Assembly: GCA_016188575.1 (NCBI GenBank)
Contig: JACPHN010000086.1
Location: forward strand, 29,885-93,884
From: Candidatus Schekmanbacteria bacterium
Lineage (GTDB): Bacteria > CSSED10-310 > JACPHN01
Length of the DNA stretch: 64,000 nucleotides
Reading direction: 5' to 3'
Shown piece after piece: positions 36,885 to 45,700 of this stretch. Both the position numbers and the translations under genes were made by a program. Under the pieces are notes generated by a model. That model saw nothing but the letters and a program-made list of their open reading frames with translations. It had not been told where the DNA came from and ran no database searches. Positions within the stretch are counted from its first letter, which is position 1; every line of letters starts with the position of its first letter.

Positions 36885-38459
36885 ATGCGCCAAACCACTC
36901 GCCTCCGCGCACGCCGCTTCTCGCCGCCGCCCGCGCTTCGCGTCTTCGCGCGCCCCGTAACCGCGGCCGTGGTCGCGCTCTTGATCGCCACTTTCGCCGG
37001 CACCGGGGCCCGCGCCGCCCTCCCCGGCCGGGTCATTGTCGTCGCCAACCCCGCCCTGGCGGCCGCCGTGGAGCCGCTGCGCCTCTCCCCCGCCGCCAGC
37101 TCCACCGTGATTAGCCTCGACGACATCCGCACCTGGTGCACCGCCACTGACTGCGCTCCCGAAACCGTCCCGGTGTATCGGCATGTCGGGCCTGGCTACT
37201 TCTGGAACCACGCCGACCTGGACGTCACCTACGGCGCTGCCGCGTACAGTGACACCCCCGGCCTGGTGCGCGCCTACCTCAAAGAGATGCACCGCTATCC
37301 GACCAAAATCGCGGCCGCCATTCTCGTCGGCAGCCTCGAGAGCTTCCCATCGGTGACCTACTGGGATCGCTACGCGACCGACCTCTACTACGCCGACCTC
37401 GACGGGAAATGGGACGCCAACGGCAACGGGGTCCTCGGCGAGGTATTCGACCTGGCCAGTAACAAACGTTGCTTCATTATCGAAGGCCCTGGAACGCCTT
37501 GTGACGAGCGCTCCTTCAACTCCTACATGCCGGAAATCGGCGTTGGCCGCATTCCGTTCGACGACGCCGACACTGCCGGCGCCGTGGCCACCAAGCTCGC
37601 CGCGCTGGCGGCAGAGGCGGCTGCCGACTGGCGAAAGAACGCGCTGTTCATGGCCGTCTCCACCTTCATCCAGTACGACAACTGGATTCTCCAGGATCTC
37701 ATGGCGAAGCAGTGGGAGTCGAGCGGGGAAGGCACTACGGCGACGACCTTGTTCGGCGAAAGCGATGAGGTGGATAGCTCCTTGCCCGTGCACCCCACGC
37801 CGGACTTCACGCTGCCCGATGACCGCGAGGTTGCCTGGTTCGCGCCGGCACAGCAGGATGGTTATGGGCTCGTCACCTGGAACACGCACGGCAACGGCGA
37901 TACTGCGGTCGGCGTGCTGACCGCGGATGAAGTTCCGGCGGTCCTCACGGACGACCACCCCTCAGTGATGGTCTCGTTCGCCTGCGACAACCTGCGCGCC
38001 TATGAAGTCTGTGCCTATGCGACCAAGAAGAGCGACGGCGGAACCTCCTACGTCGACCATTGCGGCTGGTACAGTGGGGAGAAGCTGCAGGTCGGTGAAA
38101 CCTCGACCGGAAAACCCGTCATCATCGCGCTCGCCCCGAACCTCGGGCACGCGGTAATGAAGACGGGCGCGGCGGGATTCCTCGGGTCGCTGGAGACTGT
38201 TCATCCCGGCACGACGGCGCTCGGAGCTATCGTAGGGGCCCGCGAATCGATGGAGGAGTTTGCCGCCGGCTCCACGCTCGCCGAGGTGCATGCGGAAACG
38301 CTGCGAGACTACGACCTCACCTGCGTCGATGCCATCGGTCTGCTGAACCCGTGCGGCTACGTCAATGAAGACGGCAGCACTGACTACGATTCGATGTACA
38401 AGAACATGTTCACGTACACGATCTACGGTGATCCGCTGTATCGCGTGGTTGCGGACTGA
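36885..38459 (+). CDS. Secreted gingipain-like (C25-fold) cysteine peptidase candidate
   Basis: 524 residues with a long Arg-rich n-region and a signal peptide (TAAVVALLIATFAGTGARA). The mature protein has the caspase/gingipain-like order AAILVGSLESFPSVTYWDRY, DLYYADLDGKWDANGNGVLGE, GVGRIPFDD, then GLVTWNTHGNGD with candidate catalytic H335, and VMVSFACDN with candidate C367 near the end of the next strand. The calcium-like DANGNG loop and the strand-His-strand-Cys order match peptidase C25. It is expected to act outside the cytoplasm. A sigma-54 promoter lies 67 nt upstream. Start codon: AAAGGA is 9 bases upstream. Confidence 0.75.
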   Translation: MRQTTRLRARRFSPPPALRVFARPVTAAVVALLIATFAGTGARAALPGRVIVVANPALAAAVEPLRLSPAASSTVISLDDIRTWCTATDCAPETVPVYRHVGPGYFWNHADLDVTYGAAAYSDTPGLVRAYLKEMHRYPTKIAAAILVGSLESFPSVTYWDRYATDLYYADLDGKWDANGNGVLGEVFDLASNKRCFIIEGPGTPCDERSFNSYMPEIGVGRIPFDDADTAGAVATKLAALAAEAAADWRKNALFMAVSTFIQYDNWILQDLMAKQWESSGEGTTATTLFGESDEVDSSLPVHPTPDFTLPDDREVAWFAPAQQDGYGLVTWNTHGNGDTAVGVLTADEVPAVLTDDHPSVMVSFACDNLRAYEVCAYATKKSDGGTSYVDHCGWYSGEKLQVGETSTGKPVIIALAPNLGHAVMKTGAAGFLGSLETVHPGTTALGAIVGARESMEEFAAGSTLAEVHAETLRDYDLTCVDAIGLLNPCGYVNEDGSTDYDSMYKNMFTYTIYGDPLYRVVAD

Positions 38460-38573
38460 ACAGTCTCCTGTGGCGCGGGCCGCCGATCCTGCCGCGCATC
38501 AGGACCGACGGCACGCCGCAGTTGCCGCGCTGGCGCTGCTCCCCGCGGGGTGACAACCGGGCGCCGCATCTCG

Positions 38574-41500
38574 TCACGGGGCGGCGGCGGCGCTGCCTGC
38601 CGGCAACTGCCCGGAACGTTCCAGCCACGCGAGCTCGGCCGGCAAGTAGTCACGCAGGAGCTGTCCCCGGAAGAGCTCGTCCGTGTCGCCCGCGGCCCTG
38701 GCGGCCTCGGCCCGGCGCAGTTTCCCGATCAGCAGCGCGATTTCGCCGTCAGGCGCAATCGCCAGGCGCGCGGCCAGCGCATCCGCACGTTCCAGGTGCG
38801 CGGCAGCCGGTGCCAATCTACACAGCGCGTTTCTGCCCGCCTCGATCGTCGCGATCGCAATGTAGTAGGGCGCGCGTGATTCCTGAAACAGGCGCATCGC
38901 CCGTGCCAGCAGCTCCTCGCCGCGCCGGTAGTCCCCGCGCGCTTCGCGATACCACCATGCGAGGTTGGTCAGCCACAGACCCTCGCTCCGCCGATCGCCG
39001 AGCTCCCGGGCCACGTCGCACGCCTGCGTGTAGAGCTCCAGAGCTTCTTCCATGCGCCCCTGTTCCTTGCGCATCGTCGCGAGATTGCCCAGGAGAATGC
39101 TCGCGAAGCGCCGATCGCCGAGCTCGCGGAAAATGGGCAGGGCCGCTGCGAAAAAGACCTCCGCGCCGTCGCGATCCTGGAGATCGAGGCACATGACGCC
39201 GAGATTCCCGAGGCAGCTCCCTTCGCCGGCGCGATCGCCCGTGGCGCGCGCCGCGTCCAGTGCCTCCTGGTACATGGCGCGCGCCTCCTGCAGGCGCCCG
39301 CGATCGTGCTCTGTCACCGCCATGTCCGCCAGTACCTTGCCGGCGCCGCGCCGCTGGCCGAGCCGTTGCAGGATCGCGAGCGCGGCACCCGCCGAGGCCA
39401 GTGCCTCGTCGAGCCGTCCCATTCCCCGCTCGACCGTTGCGCGCAGTCGCAGGGTCTCGGCATACACGGCCTCCAGCCGAGCCGCGGCGGCGTCCTCGAG
39501 AGACAGTGCAAGCTGCCGCAGGCTCTCGTCCGTCCGGCCCGTCAGATACAGGACGGCGACGGCGAGCTCGTTTCGCGCCTCCACGCGGTCCTGGGTAGCG
39601 GCGGGCGCCAGCCTCAGGTACGCTCGATACTGTCGCTCCGCTGCGGCATGGGCGTACTGATCGCGCGACTTGCGCGCGGCGCCGAGATAGCATGCCATGG
39701 CGCGCTCGAGCTCCCCGGCCTGCTCCCAATGGCCGCCGAGGTTGGCGGCGTGAGATGTCGCCTCCTCTTCCCCCACGGCGGCGATCGCCGCCGCCGCGCC
39801 GCGGTGAGCCGCGACCCGCTCCGCCGCGTCCAGCGATGCATAGGCGATCCGGCATAGCGTATCGTTGGCGAGCTGGAGTCGCTGTTCCGGGGTCACGCTC
39901 AGAACGTCTCGCCGCAGGAGCTCGAGCATCCCGGCGGTGAAGCGGTCCGCGTCCAGCTCGGCCACGCGCGCCAGCAGCGCTTCCGAGGCAGGGGCACCGA
40001 GAACGGCCGCGCACCGGCAGACGCGCATGGCGTCCGCTGATAGACCGGCGAGACGCCGGGTACTGAGATCGCGAAGGGATTGCGGAATCGGTAGCGCCTC
40101 GTAGTCGCCGGCGCTCGCGTCCGTGTCGGCCGGCGCACCGATCTGCCATGCTCCCGTGGCGTCGCGCCACAGCAGCCCTTCGGCGACCGCCAGGCACAGG
40201 TATTCGGCGACAAAGAAGGGGTTGCCTTCCCCGTGTCGGTACAAATGTGCGGCGAATTGACGCGGCAGCGATGGCATCGCCAACATGTCGCCGACCAGTA
40301 CCTCGGTGTCGGCCTGCGAAAGCCGCCGCAGCTCCAGATACTGCGCGCCACACTCGGCTGCGACCTGCCGCGCCGGCCCGCCCGACGGCTCGCCGCGAAA
40401 GAAGCCGAACACGAGCACCGGCGCGCGGCTCAGCACCGCGCCGAAGGATTCGCTGCGCAGAAACAGGTGCGACAGCTCGTCCGCCCATTGCAGATCGTCC
40501 AGCAGCAGCAACACCGGGCCTGAGTCCGCCAGCGCCTCGAGCGTCTCGGCCAGATAACCGAACAACCGTTGGCGCGCCGCCTCGTACGGCAATATACCGG
40601 GATCCGGATACTCCTCGTAGGCTGGCAGGCCGCGCAGCGGTGCGAAGTATTCGGCAAGGACTCGGATCCGCTCGCCGAACACGCGGTGCTGCTCGCCGCT
40701 GCCGAGCTCCCTGCAGCGATCGCTGATCGCCAGTGCCGGAGCTTGCAGCGCCGCCAGTGCCGTAGTTTCGCGCTCGCCGCTGCTCCCCGCGAGCACCTGG
40801 TAGTCCATTCCCGCCGCGAGAGTCGCCAGCTCCGATGCGAGCTTGGTCTTCCCCACGCCGGCTTCGCCGGCAATCAGCACGAGCCGTCCGTGAGCGCCGG
40901 GGGCACGGCTCTCCCGCATATTGTGGGTGAGCTCTGCGAGCTCCGCGGCGCGCCCGTGCAAGGCCGGGCGATAGAGATAGGCGCGGGTCGGCGGGACCGC
41001 GTGCTCGCCGAAGCTGGGGGCTAAGGCTCCGAGCTCGCCCAGGCAAGCGGCGACGTGATCCGCATAACCGAGACGCGCGCGCGGCTCTTTTGCGAGCAGC
41101 CGCGCGAGCAGGCCGGCAAGCCGCGGCGGCGCGTCCGGGGCGAGCAGCCGCAGTGCAGGAGGCTCCTCGTGCAGATGGCCGCGGATCACCTCAGCCGCTG
41201 ATCCGCCGAACGGGGGGCGACCGCAGACGAGCTCGTAGAGAATGCAGCCCAGCGCGTAGAGATCCGCCCGTGCATCCGTCGGCTGGCCGCGAAGCTGCTC
41301 CGGCGACAAGTAGGTGAGCGTGCCGCGGGCGCGCGGGCCGGTGTCGAGCGCTTCTCGGCTACCCTCCGCCCCATACACGGCAGCGAGCCCGAAGTCCACC
41401 AACACGGGATAGCCCGCTGCGGCGACGATGATGTTTGCCGGCTTGAGGTCCCGATGGACGACGCCTTCACCGTGGATGTAGGCGAGCACTGCGCAGATCT

Positions 41501-41852
41501 CTCGCACCACCGTCAAGACCACGCCCATGCGCTCGACGGCGGTGCCTTGGCGTTGGGTGGAATATGCGAGCAGCGGCGTGCCCTCGACCCAGGTCATCGC
41601 ATACCAGGGGACGACGTCCTGGTCGCCGCTGGCGACGATGCGCACCACGCCGGGATGGTTCAGTCGCCGGAGGCCCTCGATTTCGCGGCGCAGCCCGGCA
41701 ACACTGGATCGTCGCGGCGTCTTGACGGTCTTGATGGCGACCAGCTCCCCCGTCCGCTCGTCAACGGCGCGATATACGACCCCCATCGCCCCGGCGGCGG
41801 AGACGTCGAGAACGCGAAAGGGGGCAATGTGCAGCTCACCTATTCGCGTCAT
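38574..41852 (-). CDS. Ser/Thr protein kinase - AAA ATPase - TPR multidomain regulator (module 1)
   Basis: 1092 residues. The kinase domain (about 10-275) has K41 (VAIKTVK), E57, HRDLKPAN (133-140), DFG (153-155) and an activation loop ending in TYLSPEQ. The glycine loop is degenerate (SAAGAMGVVY), lacking the first Gly of GxGxxG. Next comes an AAA_16/NACHT-type ATPase with Walker A GEAGVGKT (329-336) and Walker B LLLLDDLQWAD (448-458). About 700-1090 is a TPR-like superhelix (repeated AGxxLAxLGxxx units). The gene starts inside the end of the upstream AAA+ regulator (17-base overlap), so the two are translationally coupled. It is probably a cytoplasmic signal integrator controlling the regulator (inference). 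A paralogue lies at 54190-57588. Confidence 0.92.
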   Translation of the reverse strand: MTRIGELHIAPFRVLDVSAAGAMGVVYRAVDERTGELVAIKTVKTPRRSSVAGLRREIEGLRRLNHPGVVRIVASGDQDVVPWYAMTWVEGTPLLAYSTQRQGTAVERMGVVLTVVREICAVLAYIHGEGVVHRDLKPANIIVAAAGYPVLVDFGLAAVYGAEGSREALDTGPRARGTLTYLSPEQLRGQPTDARADLYALGCILYELVCGRPPFGGSAAEVIRGHLHEEPPALRLLAPDAPPRLAGLLARLLAKEPRARLGYADHVAACLGELGALAPSFGEHAVPPTRAYLYRPALHGRAAELAELTHNMRESRAPGAHGRLVLIAGEAGVGKTKLASELATLAAGMDYQVLAGSSGERETTALAALQAPALAISDRCRELGSGEQHRVFGERIRVLAEYFAPLRGLPAYEEYPDPGILPYEAARQRLFGYLAETLEALADSGPVLLLLDDLQWADELSHLFLRSESFGAVLSRAPVLVFGFFRGEPSGGPARQVAAECGAQYLELRRLSQADTEVLVGDMLAMPSLPRQFAAHLYRHGEGNPFFVAEYLCLAVAEGLLWRDATGAWQIGAPADTDASAGDYEALPIPQSLRDLSTRRLAGLSADAMRVCRCAAVLGAPASEALLARVAELDADRFTAGMLELLRRDVLSVTPEQRLQLANDTLCRIAYASLDAAERVAAHRGAAAAIAAVGEEEATSHAANLGGHWEQAGELERAMACYLGAARKSRDQYAHAAAERQYRAYLRLAPAATQDRVEARNELAVAVLYLTGRTDESLRQLALSLEDAAAARLEAVYAETLRLRATVERGMGRLDEALASAGAALAILQRLGQRRGAGKVLADMAVTEHDRGRLQEARAMYQEALDAARATGDRAGEGSCLGNLGVMCLDLQDRDGAEVFFAAALPIFRELGDRRFASILLGNLATMRKEQGRMEEALELYTQACDVARELGDRRSEGLWLTNLAWWYREARGDYRRGEELLARAMRLFQESRAPYYIAIATIEAGRNALCRLAPAAAHLERADALAARLAIAPDGEIALLIGKLRRAEAARAAGDTDELFRGQLLRDYLPAELAWLERSGQLPAGSAAAAP

Positions 41853-43479
41853 TGGCCGACAACACCTTGCGGACCGTGAGCCCTTCGCGGCGAAGTCGCC
41901 AGATCAACGATCCATGGCTGATGTTCAGCGCCGCAGCGGCCGCGGTAGCGAAGCCGTGGCGGCGAACCGCCGACTTGATCTCCGCCAGCGTCGGGGAGCC
42001 CTCGGGGCCCGGCGCCGCGGCCAGCTCGGCGGGCGCCGACGCCGCGGTTGGCGGACGCCGGGTCGCAGCGTTGACCCCAGCGGCGAGCGCCTGGAGCCGG
42101 ATGTCCTTGGCTTCCAGGGCCGTCGTCCGAGGGGCCGCCAGCAACACCGACCGGCTGATACACTGCTCCAGCCCGCGCACGTTTCCGGCGCGACCCCACG
42201 GGTGATTGAGCAGGACGTCAAGCCCCGAGGGGTCGATGCCGGTCACGTCGGTGCGCCCGAAGCGCGCGCAGGCCGCGGCCAGAAACCCCGTCGCCAGATC
42301 CGGGATGTCCGCGACCCGCTCCTCGAGCGAAGGCAGCGTCACAGTGATCTCGCTCAATCGCCAGTACAGGTCTTCACGAAATCGCCCTTGCTGCACCAGA
42401 TCCTCCAGGTTTTCGTTCGTCGCGGCGATGATCTGAATGTCCACGGTGACTTCTTCCGCGCTCCCGAGCGGCAGAAAGACGCCGGTCTGGATCAGGGTGA
42501 GCAGCCGGTGCTGCAGCTCGCGCGGCAAGGTGGCGATTTCGTCGATAAACAGCGTGCCCAGGTGTGCAAGCTGGGCGAGACCGACGCGACCTTTTGGGGG
42601 CGCGTTGACGTATCCGGATTGCGGCGCGTAGCCGAAAAGCTCTGCCGCCAACGTCTCCGCCGAAGTGACACGCGCACAATCGAGCACCACAAAGGGACCA
42701 TGGCGCCGGGGACATTCGTTGTGATAGGCCCGGGCGACATGCGTCTTCCCCGATCCCGTCTGCCCCATGATCAGCATCGTGACGCGGGCAGCGTAGGAAA
42801 CGCGGTGCAACGTGGCGATGACGGTTTCGGCAAACCAGGGGTCGCGCGTCTTGAGCTCCCCGAGGCGATGCTCGGCGGTCACGACCCGCTGCAGCGCGGT
42901 GAGCTGCCGGCGCGATGTTTCCAGATCCGATTCGGCGGTCCGCAGCATGCGCAGAATATTGAGCGTCCGCTGCGCAACCTCGGTGATATCCAACAGCAGC
43001 TCGACGTCGTCGCGATCGAACACCGCCGTGTCGATCGTCCGGTGAGCGTAGACGCAGCCCGCGAACGATCGGCCCGCCGTTTGCCGCTCAGTCGACCACC
43101 AGGAAAACGGCACGGCCAGAACACTATCGAGCTCGTTGAGGCGGATGCTTTCCGAGCTCAGCTCCAGCGGGCTTTCCAGAGTCGTCAGCACCGGATCTCC
43201 GGTGGCGCGCACTTGCTCCAGCACCGAACGCGATCCCCATAGCCCGATCTGCGCGTCGTCAAGAACCTCTCCGTGGCTCGTGTAGGCCCACCAGCGCTCC
43301 GCGGCGGCATCGTAAAGCGCGACCATGGTGCGCTCGGCCCGGATCGCCTCCTGTGCGGTCCGCGCGAAGTCGTGCAAGGCTGCGCTCCACTGAGTGCTGG
43401 TGAGATCATCGCGGCGCAACAGCCCGCGGAGAACCTGAAGCTGGGCCACCGCAGTTTCGATGCGCGGCGTTCTCTCCAT
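41836..43479 (-). CDS. GAF - AAA+ - Fis-type enhancer-binding-protein-like regulator, lacking GAFTGA (module 1)
   Basis: 547 residues from ATG 43479; an in-frame ATG at 43521 is less likely by comparison with its paralogue. The N-terminal GAF-like sensor (about 10-175) is followed by a sigma-54-activator AAA+ core: Walker A GQTGSGKT (239-246), Walker B GTLFIDE (308-314), and R366/R368 in GRFREDLYWRL. The C-terminal HTH is TAAAAALNISHGSLIWRLRR. The loop normally reading ELFGHEKGAFTGA reads ELFGYAPQSGYVNA (281-294), so the canonical sigma-54-contact motif is absent, although an aromatic residue remains. No receiver domain is present. It is divergent from a sigma-54 promoter at 43611 and is followed by the kinase. 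Confidence 0.9.
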   Translation of the reverse strand: MERTPRIETAVAQLQVLRGLLRRDDLTSTQWSAALHDFARTAQEAIRAERTMVALYDAAAERWWAYTSHGEVLDDAQIGLWGSRSVLEQVRATGDPVLTTLESPLELSSESIRLNELDSVLAVPFSWWSTERQTAGRSFAGCVYAHRTIDTAVFDRDDVELLLDITEVAQRTLNILRMLRTAESDLETSRRQLTALQRVVTAEHRLGELKTRDPWFAETVIATLHRVSYAARVTMLIMGQTGSGKTHVARAYHNECPRRHGPFVVLDCARVTSAETLAAELFGYAPQSGYVNAPPKGRVGLAQLAHLGTLFIDEIATLPRELQHRLLTLIQTGVFLPLGSAEEVTVDIQIIAATNENLEDLVQQGRFREDLYWRLSEITVTLPSLEERVADIPDLATGFLAAACARFGRTDVTGIDPSGLDVLLNHPWGRAGNVRGLEQCISRSVLLAAPRTTALEAKDIRLQALAAGVNAATRRPPTAASAPAELAAAPGPEGSPTLAEIKSAVRRHGFATAAAAALNISHGSLIWRLRREGLTVRKVLSANDANR

Positions 43480-43498
43480 GTCGTCTTTCCCATCCTTT

Positions 43499-43518
43499 CT
43501 GCGCACGATCCTGCGCAG
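43499..43518. promoter_or_regulatory. Candidate activator site: 7-bp inverted repeat CTGCGCA-N6-TGCGCAG
   Basis: A perfect palindrome with 7-base arms and a 6-base spacer lies between the divergent regulator start (43479) and the sigma-54 promoter at 43611. Its centre is about 129 bases upstream of the predicted transcript start, a usual distance for an enhancer-binding-protein site. It also overlaps the leader of the regulator gene, so autoregulation is possible. No equivalent site was proven at the other promoters. Confidence 0.35.
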
Positions 43519-43610
43519 CAAACCGTCCTACCACGAGAGCTCGATTGGGGCAAGCGGCCCTCAGCCGCATCGCCTTCAGCGTCTTGCCAACCATCCCGCG
43601 CGCCGCACGT

Positions 43611-43626
43611 TGGCATGGCATTTGCT
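43611..43626 (+). promoter_or_regulatory. Sigma-54 promoter divergent from the module 1 regulator
   Basis: TGGCATGGCATTTGCT, GG-N10-GC spacing, preceded by a T (TTGGCA). The predicted transcript start is near 43637, 37 nt before ATG 43674. This is the most direct candidate target of the module 1 regulator. Confidence 0.75.
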
Positions 43627-43673
43627 TGAGAGTGATCGAACCCCAACGTTCCCGTTTTCTCACGGAGATCGAC

Positions 43674-44432
43674 ATGCCAAACGGAATCTCAGGACCGTCG
43701 CACACCCCAGCAACCTACGTGCCACCAACCCCGCCGGAGCCGCAAACCCACGTCGCCAATGAGCCCGCGGCGCAGCACCACAGTCCGGCCCAGCAAACCG
43801 CTCACGCTGCACACTACGCGCACGCCGCGTCCGAGCTGGTGCAGCACGCGGCCGAAGGCGCGCGCGACGTCGCGCGCATCGACGGCGCGGTGGCGAATCA
43901 GGCCCGCCACGCCGCCCGCACGGTGACCGAGCTGGCCTCTGCCGATGCCGCAACCGTGTCGGCCGCGCGGTCGGCCGTCAACGCTGGTCGCGTCGCGCGG
44001 GCGGCACACACCGCCGGCACCGCCGCCGCCGTCGTCGGTGCGGCCGCGACTGCCGTCAACCAGTATCAGACGAGCACCGCCACCACGGGCGCCGGTCGTG
44101 TCGTGGACGCCGGCCTCGCTGGCGCCGTCAGCGGCGTCCTTGCCACCAACCCGGCCATCGCCGCCGCGGACATCGTCACCGGGGGCGGTGTGAGCAACAC
44201 CACAAGTGCCTCCGTGCACGCCCTGACCACCGCCGGAGAGGCCGCCACCCAGCTCGCCACGACCGGCGATCCCACGCAGGTGGACACCCGCGGCATGGAC
44301 GAGTTTCACCGCCGCTCCGTCAACGGCGAGCTCGGCCGCGTCTCCCAGGCAGCAAGTCAGGCCGGAGATTACTGGGCGGACAACGGCGTTGGCGGTGGAC
44401 TGCGCGACTTTTGGAGGCAGGTCACCAACTGA
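43674..44432 (+). CDS. Ala/Gly-rich signal-less protein with central hydrophobic region
   Basis: 252 residues from ATG 43674 (CGGAG 6 bases upstream). No signal peptide. The first 60 residues are Pro/His/Ala-rich. Residues about 60-130 form an alanine-rich helix with regularly spaced A/V positions. About 100-175 contain small-residue hydrophobic stretches (TAAAVVGAAATAV, GLAGAVSGVLATNPAIAAADI). The C-terminus is polar (GDYWADNGVGGGLRDFW). The composition resembles secreted translocator or effector proteins exported without Sec signals, but no family is recognised. It is the first gene after a sigma-54 promoter and is followed by an unknown gene 60 bases downstream. Confidence 0.65.
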   Translation: MPNGISGPSHTPATYVPPTPPEPQTHVANEPAAQHHSPAQQTAHAAHYAHAASELVQHAAEGARDVARIDGAVANQARHAARTVTELASADAATVSAARSAVNAGRVARAAHTAGTAAAVVGAAATAVNQYQTSTATTGAGRVVDAGLAGAVSGVLATNPAIAAADIVTGGGVSNTTSASVHALTTAGEAATQLATTGDPTQVDTRGMDEFHRRSVNGELGRVSQAASQAGDYWADNGVGGGLRDFWRQVTN

Positions 44433-44443
44433 CCCAATCTTTG

Positions 44444-44475
44444 GCGAGTGGTTCGGGCGACCTCGAACCACTCGC
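44444..44475 (+). terminator. 12-bp perfect inverted repeat between two operon genes
   Basis: GCGAGTGGTTCG (44444-44455) and CGAACCACTCGC (44464-44475) flank an 8-base loop. No T-tract follows, and the next gene's ribosome binding site starts 6 bases later, so it may attenuate or stabilise rather than fully terminate, setting the ratio of the two products. Confidence 0.45.
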
Positions 44476-44492
44476 ACACCAGGAGCGAGCTC

Positions 44493-45515
44493 ATGATGAA
44501 ACCAGTCCCCCGACTCATCGATCCCTTCGAGCTCGATGAGCTACACTTACCCCTGCCCGCCCTCGAGTACCTCGCGGAACACGGTGGCGTCCCCGTGACT
44601 CCTGCGTCTCCGTTCGGCTTCATCCTCAGCGGCGGCCCCCGGTGCTCCGCTGCCGAACGCGAGATCGCCGGGCAAGATCTGGTCGGGCGGGGTATCTTGC
44701 AACCGGAGGGCTCGGCCGCAAGCGATGCGATCCGCGCGGGTGCCGGGGCCGCGTCCCACTACGCCAAGGCGCTCCACGTCCTCGCGCAGCCGCAAATCCA
44801 GTTGCGGGTCGCGGTGGTGGCGCCACCCAAGGAGCCGACGCGGCTTTCGCTGTTCCTCAGAGACGGCTGGGCCGCCGCAGGTGGCGTCGACGGCGAAACC
44901 TTCCGCGTTGGCGCTGCCGTCGATGCCAACCTCGTGCCGCGGCTGCTCGCGCGGCACGCTGCGGGGAAAGAGCCAGCCGCGGATCTCCGGGGGATCTTCT
45001 TGTGGCCGAGTCAAATCTCGCTGCTGACAGCGATCTGGCCTGGACAGGGGAAACAGGCGCACGAGCCCGTTTCAGCCGCGGCGGCGACGACGGCGCTCGC
45101 GCGCGCCGGGGTCAGTGGTGAGGCGGCCGCAGCCGCGCTCCGCGCCCTTTCAGAAGCGGGAATCGTCGGCCCCGCCGGGGACGAGCTTGGGCTTCAGCAC
45201 CCATTTCGCTTCTGGCTGGCGCTGATCTGGTCAGGTCAGTATTGCGAGCTCGTGGCGACGGCGCTGACCGCCAACAATGGAGGTGAGCCCCGGCAGAGCG
45301 ACAGCTCGCGACGCCTGCTTTTCGTCGGTCCGCGAGGGCGGCGGGCCCACTGCCAGCGACTTTCCGGCGACGACTTGACGGCAGCGCTCCTCACGCTCGG
45401 AGCGGACCCCGCCCCCGAGCACCGCGAGGACGAGCTGGTCGCCCTGGCCTTTCTGGCCGAGGCAGTCACAACCGAAATGATCCGGGGGCTCATGCGGTCC
45501 GCGGAGCAGCAATAG
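44493..45515 (+). CDS. Uncharacterised protein downstream of the signal-less Ala/Gly-rich protein
   Basis: 340 residues from ATG 44493 (AGGAG 7 bases upstream; a second ATG follows immediately). There is no signal peptide or membrane helix. It is a mixed alpha/beta protein: LPLPALEYLAEHGGVPV at the N-terminus, a central RVAVVAPPKEPTRLSLFL strand pair, a helical ALARAGVSGEAAAAALRALS segment, and a C-terminal RRLLFVGPRGRRAHCQRLS. I recognise no family. A cytoplasmic chaperone or adaptor for the upstream product is possible by position only. Confidence 0.6.
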   Translation: MMKPVPRLIDPFELDELHLPLPALEYLAEHGGVPVTPASPFGFILSGGPRCSAAEREIAGQDLVGRGILQPEGSAASDAIRAGAGAASHYAKALHVLAQPQIQLRVAVVAPPKEPTRLSLFLRDGWAAAGGVDGETFRVGAAVDANLVPRLLARHAAGKEPAADLRGIFLWPSQISLLTAIWPGQGKQAHEPVSAAAATTALARAGVSGEAAAAALRALSEAGIVGPAGDELGLQHPFRFWLALIWSGQYCELVATALTANNGGEPRQSDSSRRLLFVGPRGRRAHCQRLSGDDLTAALLTLGADPAPEHREDELVALAFLAEAVTTEMIRGLMRSAEQQ

Positions 45516-45609
45516 CAGGGCGGCAGCGCCCTTGGTGTCCGATGCCCGAGGCCACCGCCTGTTCACCTACAAGCTGCGTGGAAAGCGTATTGCGAGAGCC
45601 CCCACCTCA

Positions 45610-45631
45610 CCTCCCCCGGATGCGGGGGAGG
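45610..45631. repeat. REP-like G/C hairpin between convergent genes
   Basis: CCTCCCCCG (45610-45618), loop GATG, CGGGGGAGG (45623-45631), followed by GATGGAGGGGGGCATGG. This type of 'CCCCGGATGCGGGG' hairpin is a widespread interspersed repeat in GC-rich genomes. It sits between two convergent genes and could terminate transcription from either side. Confidence 0.5.
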
Positions 45632-45700
45632 GATGGAGGGGGGCATGGTCACGCCGACGGTGAATGGGCGGTGGATGCAGGATCGTCCGAGACCTTGCGA

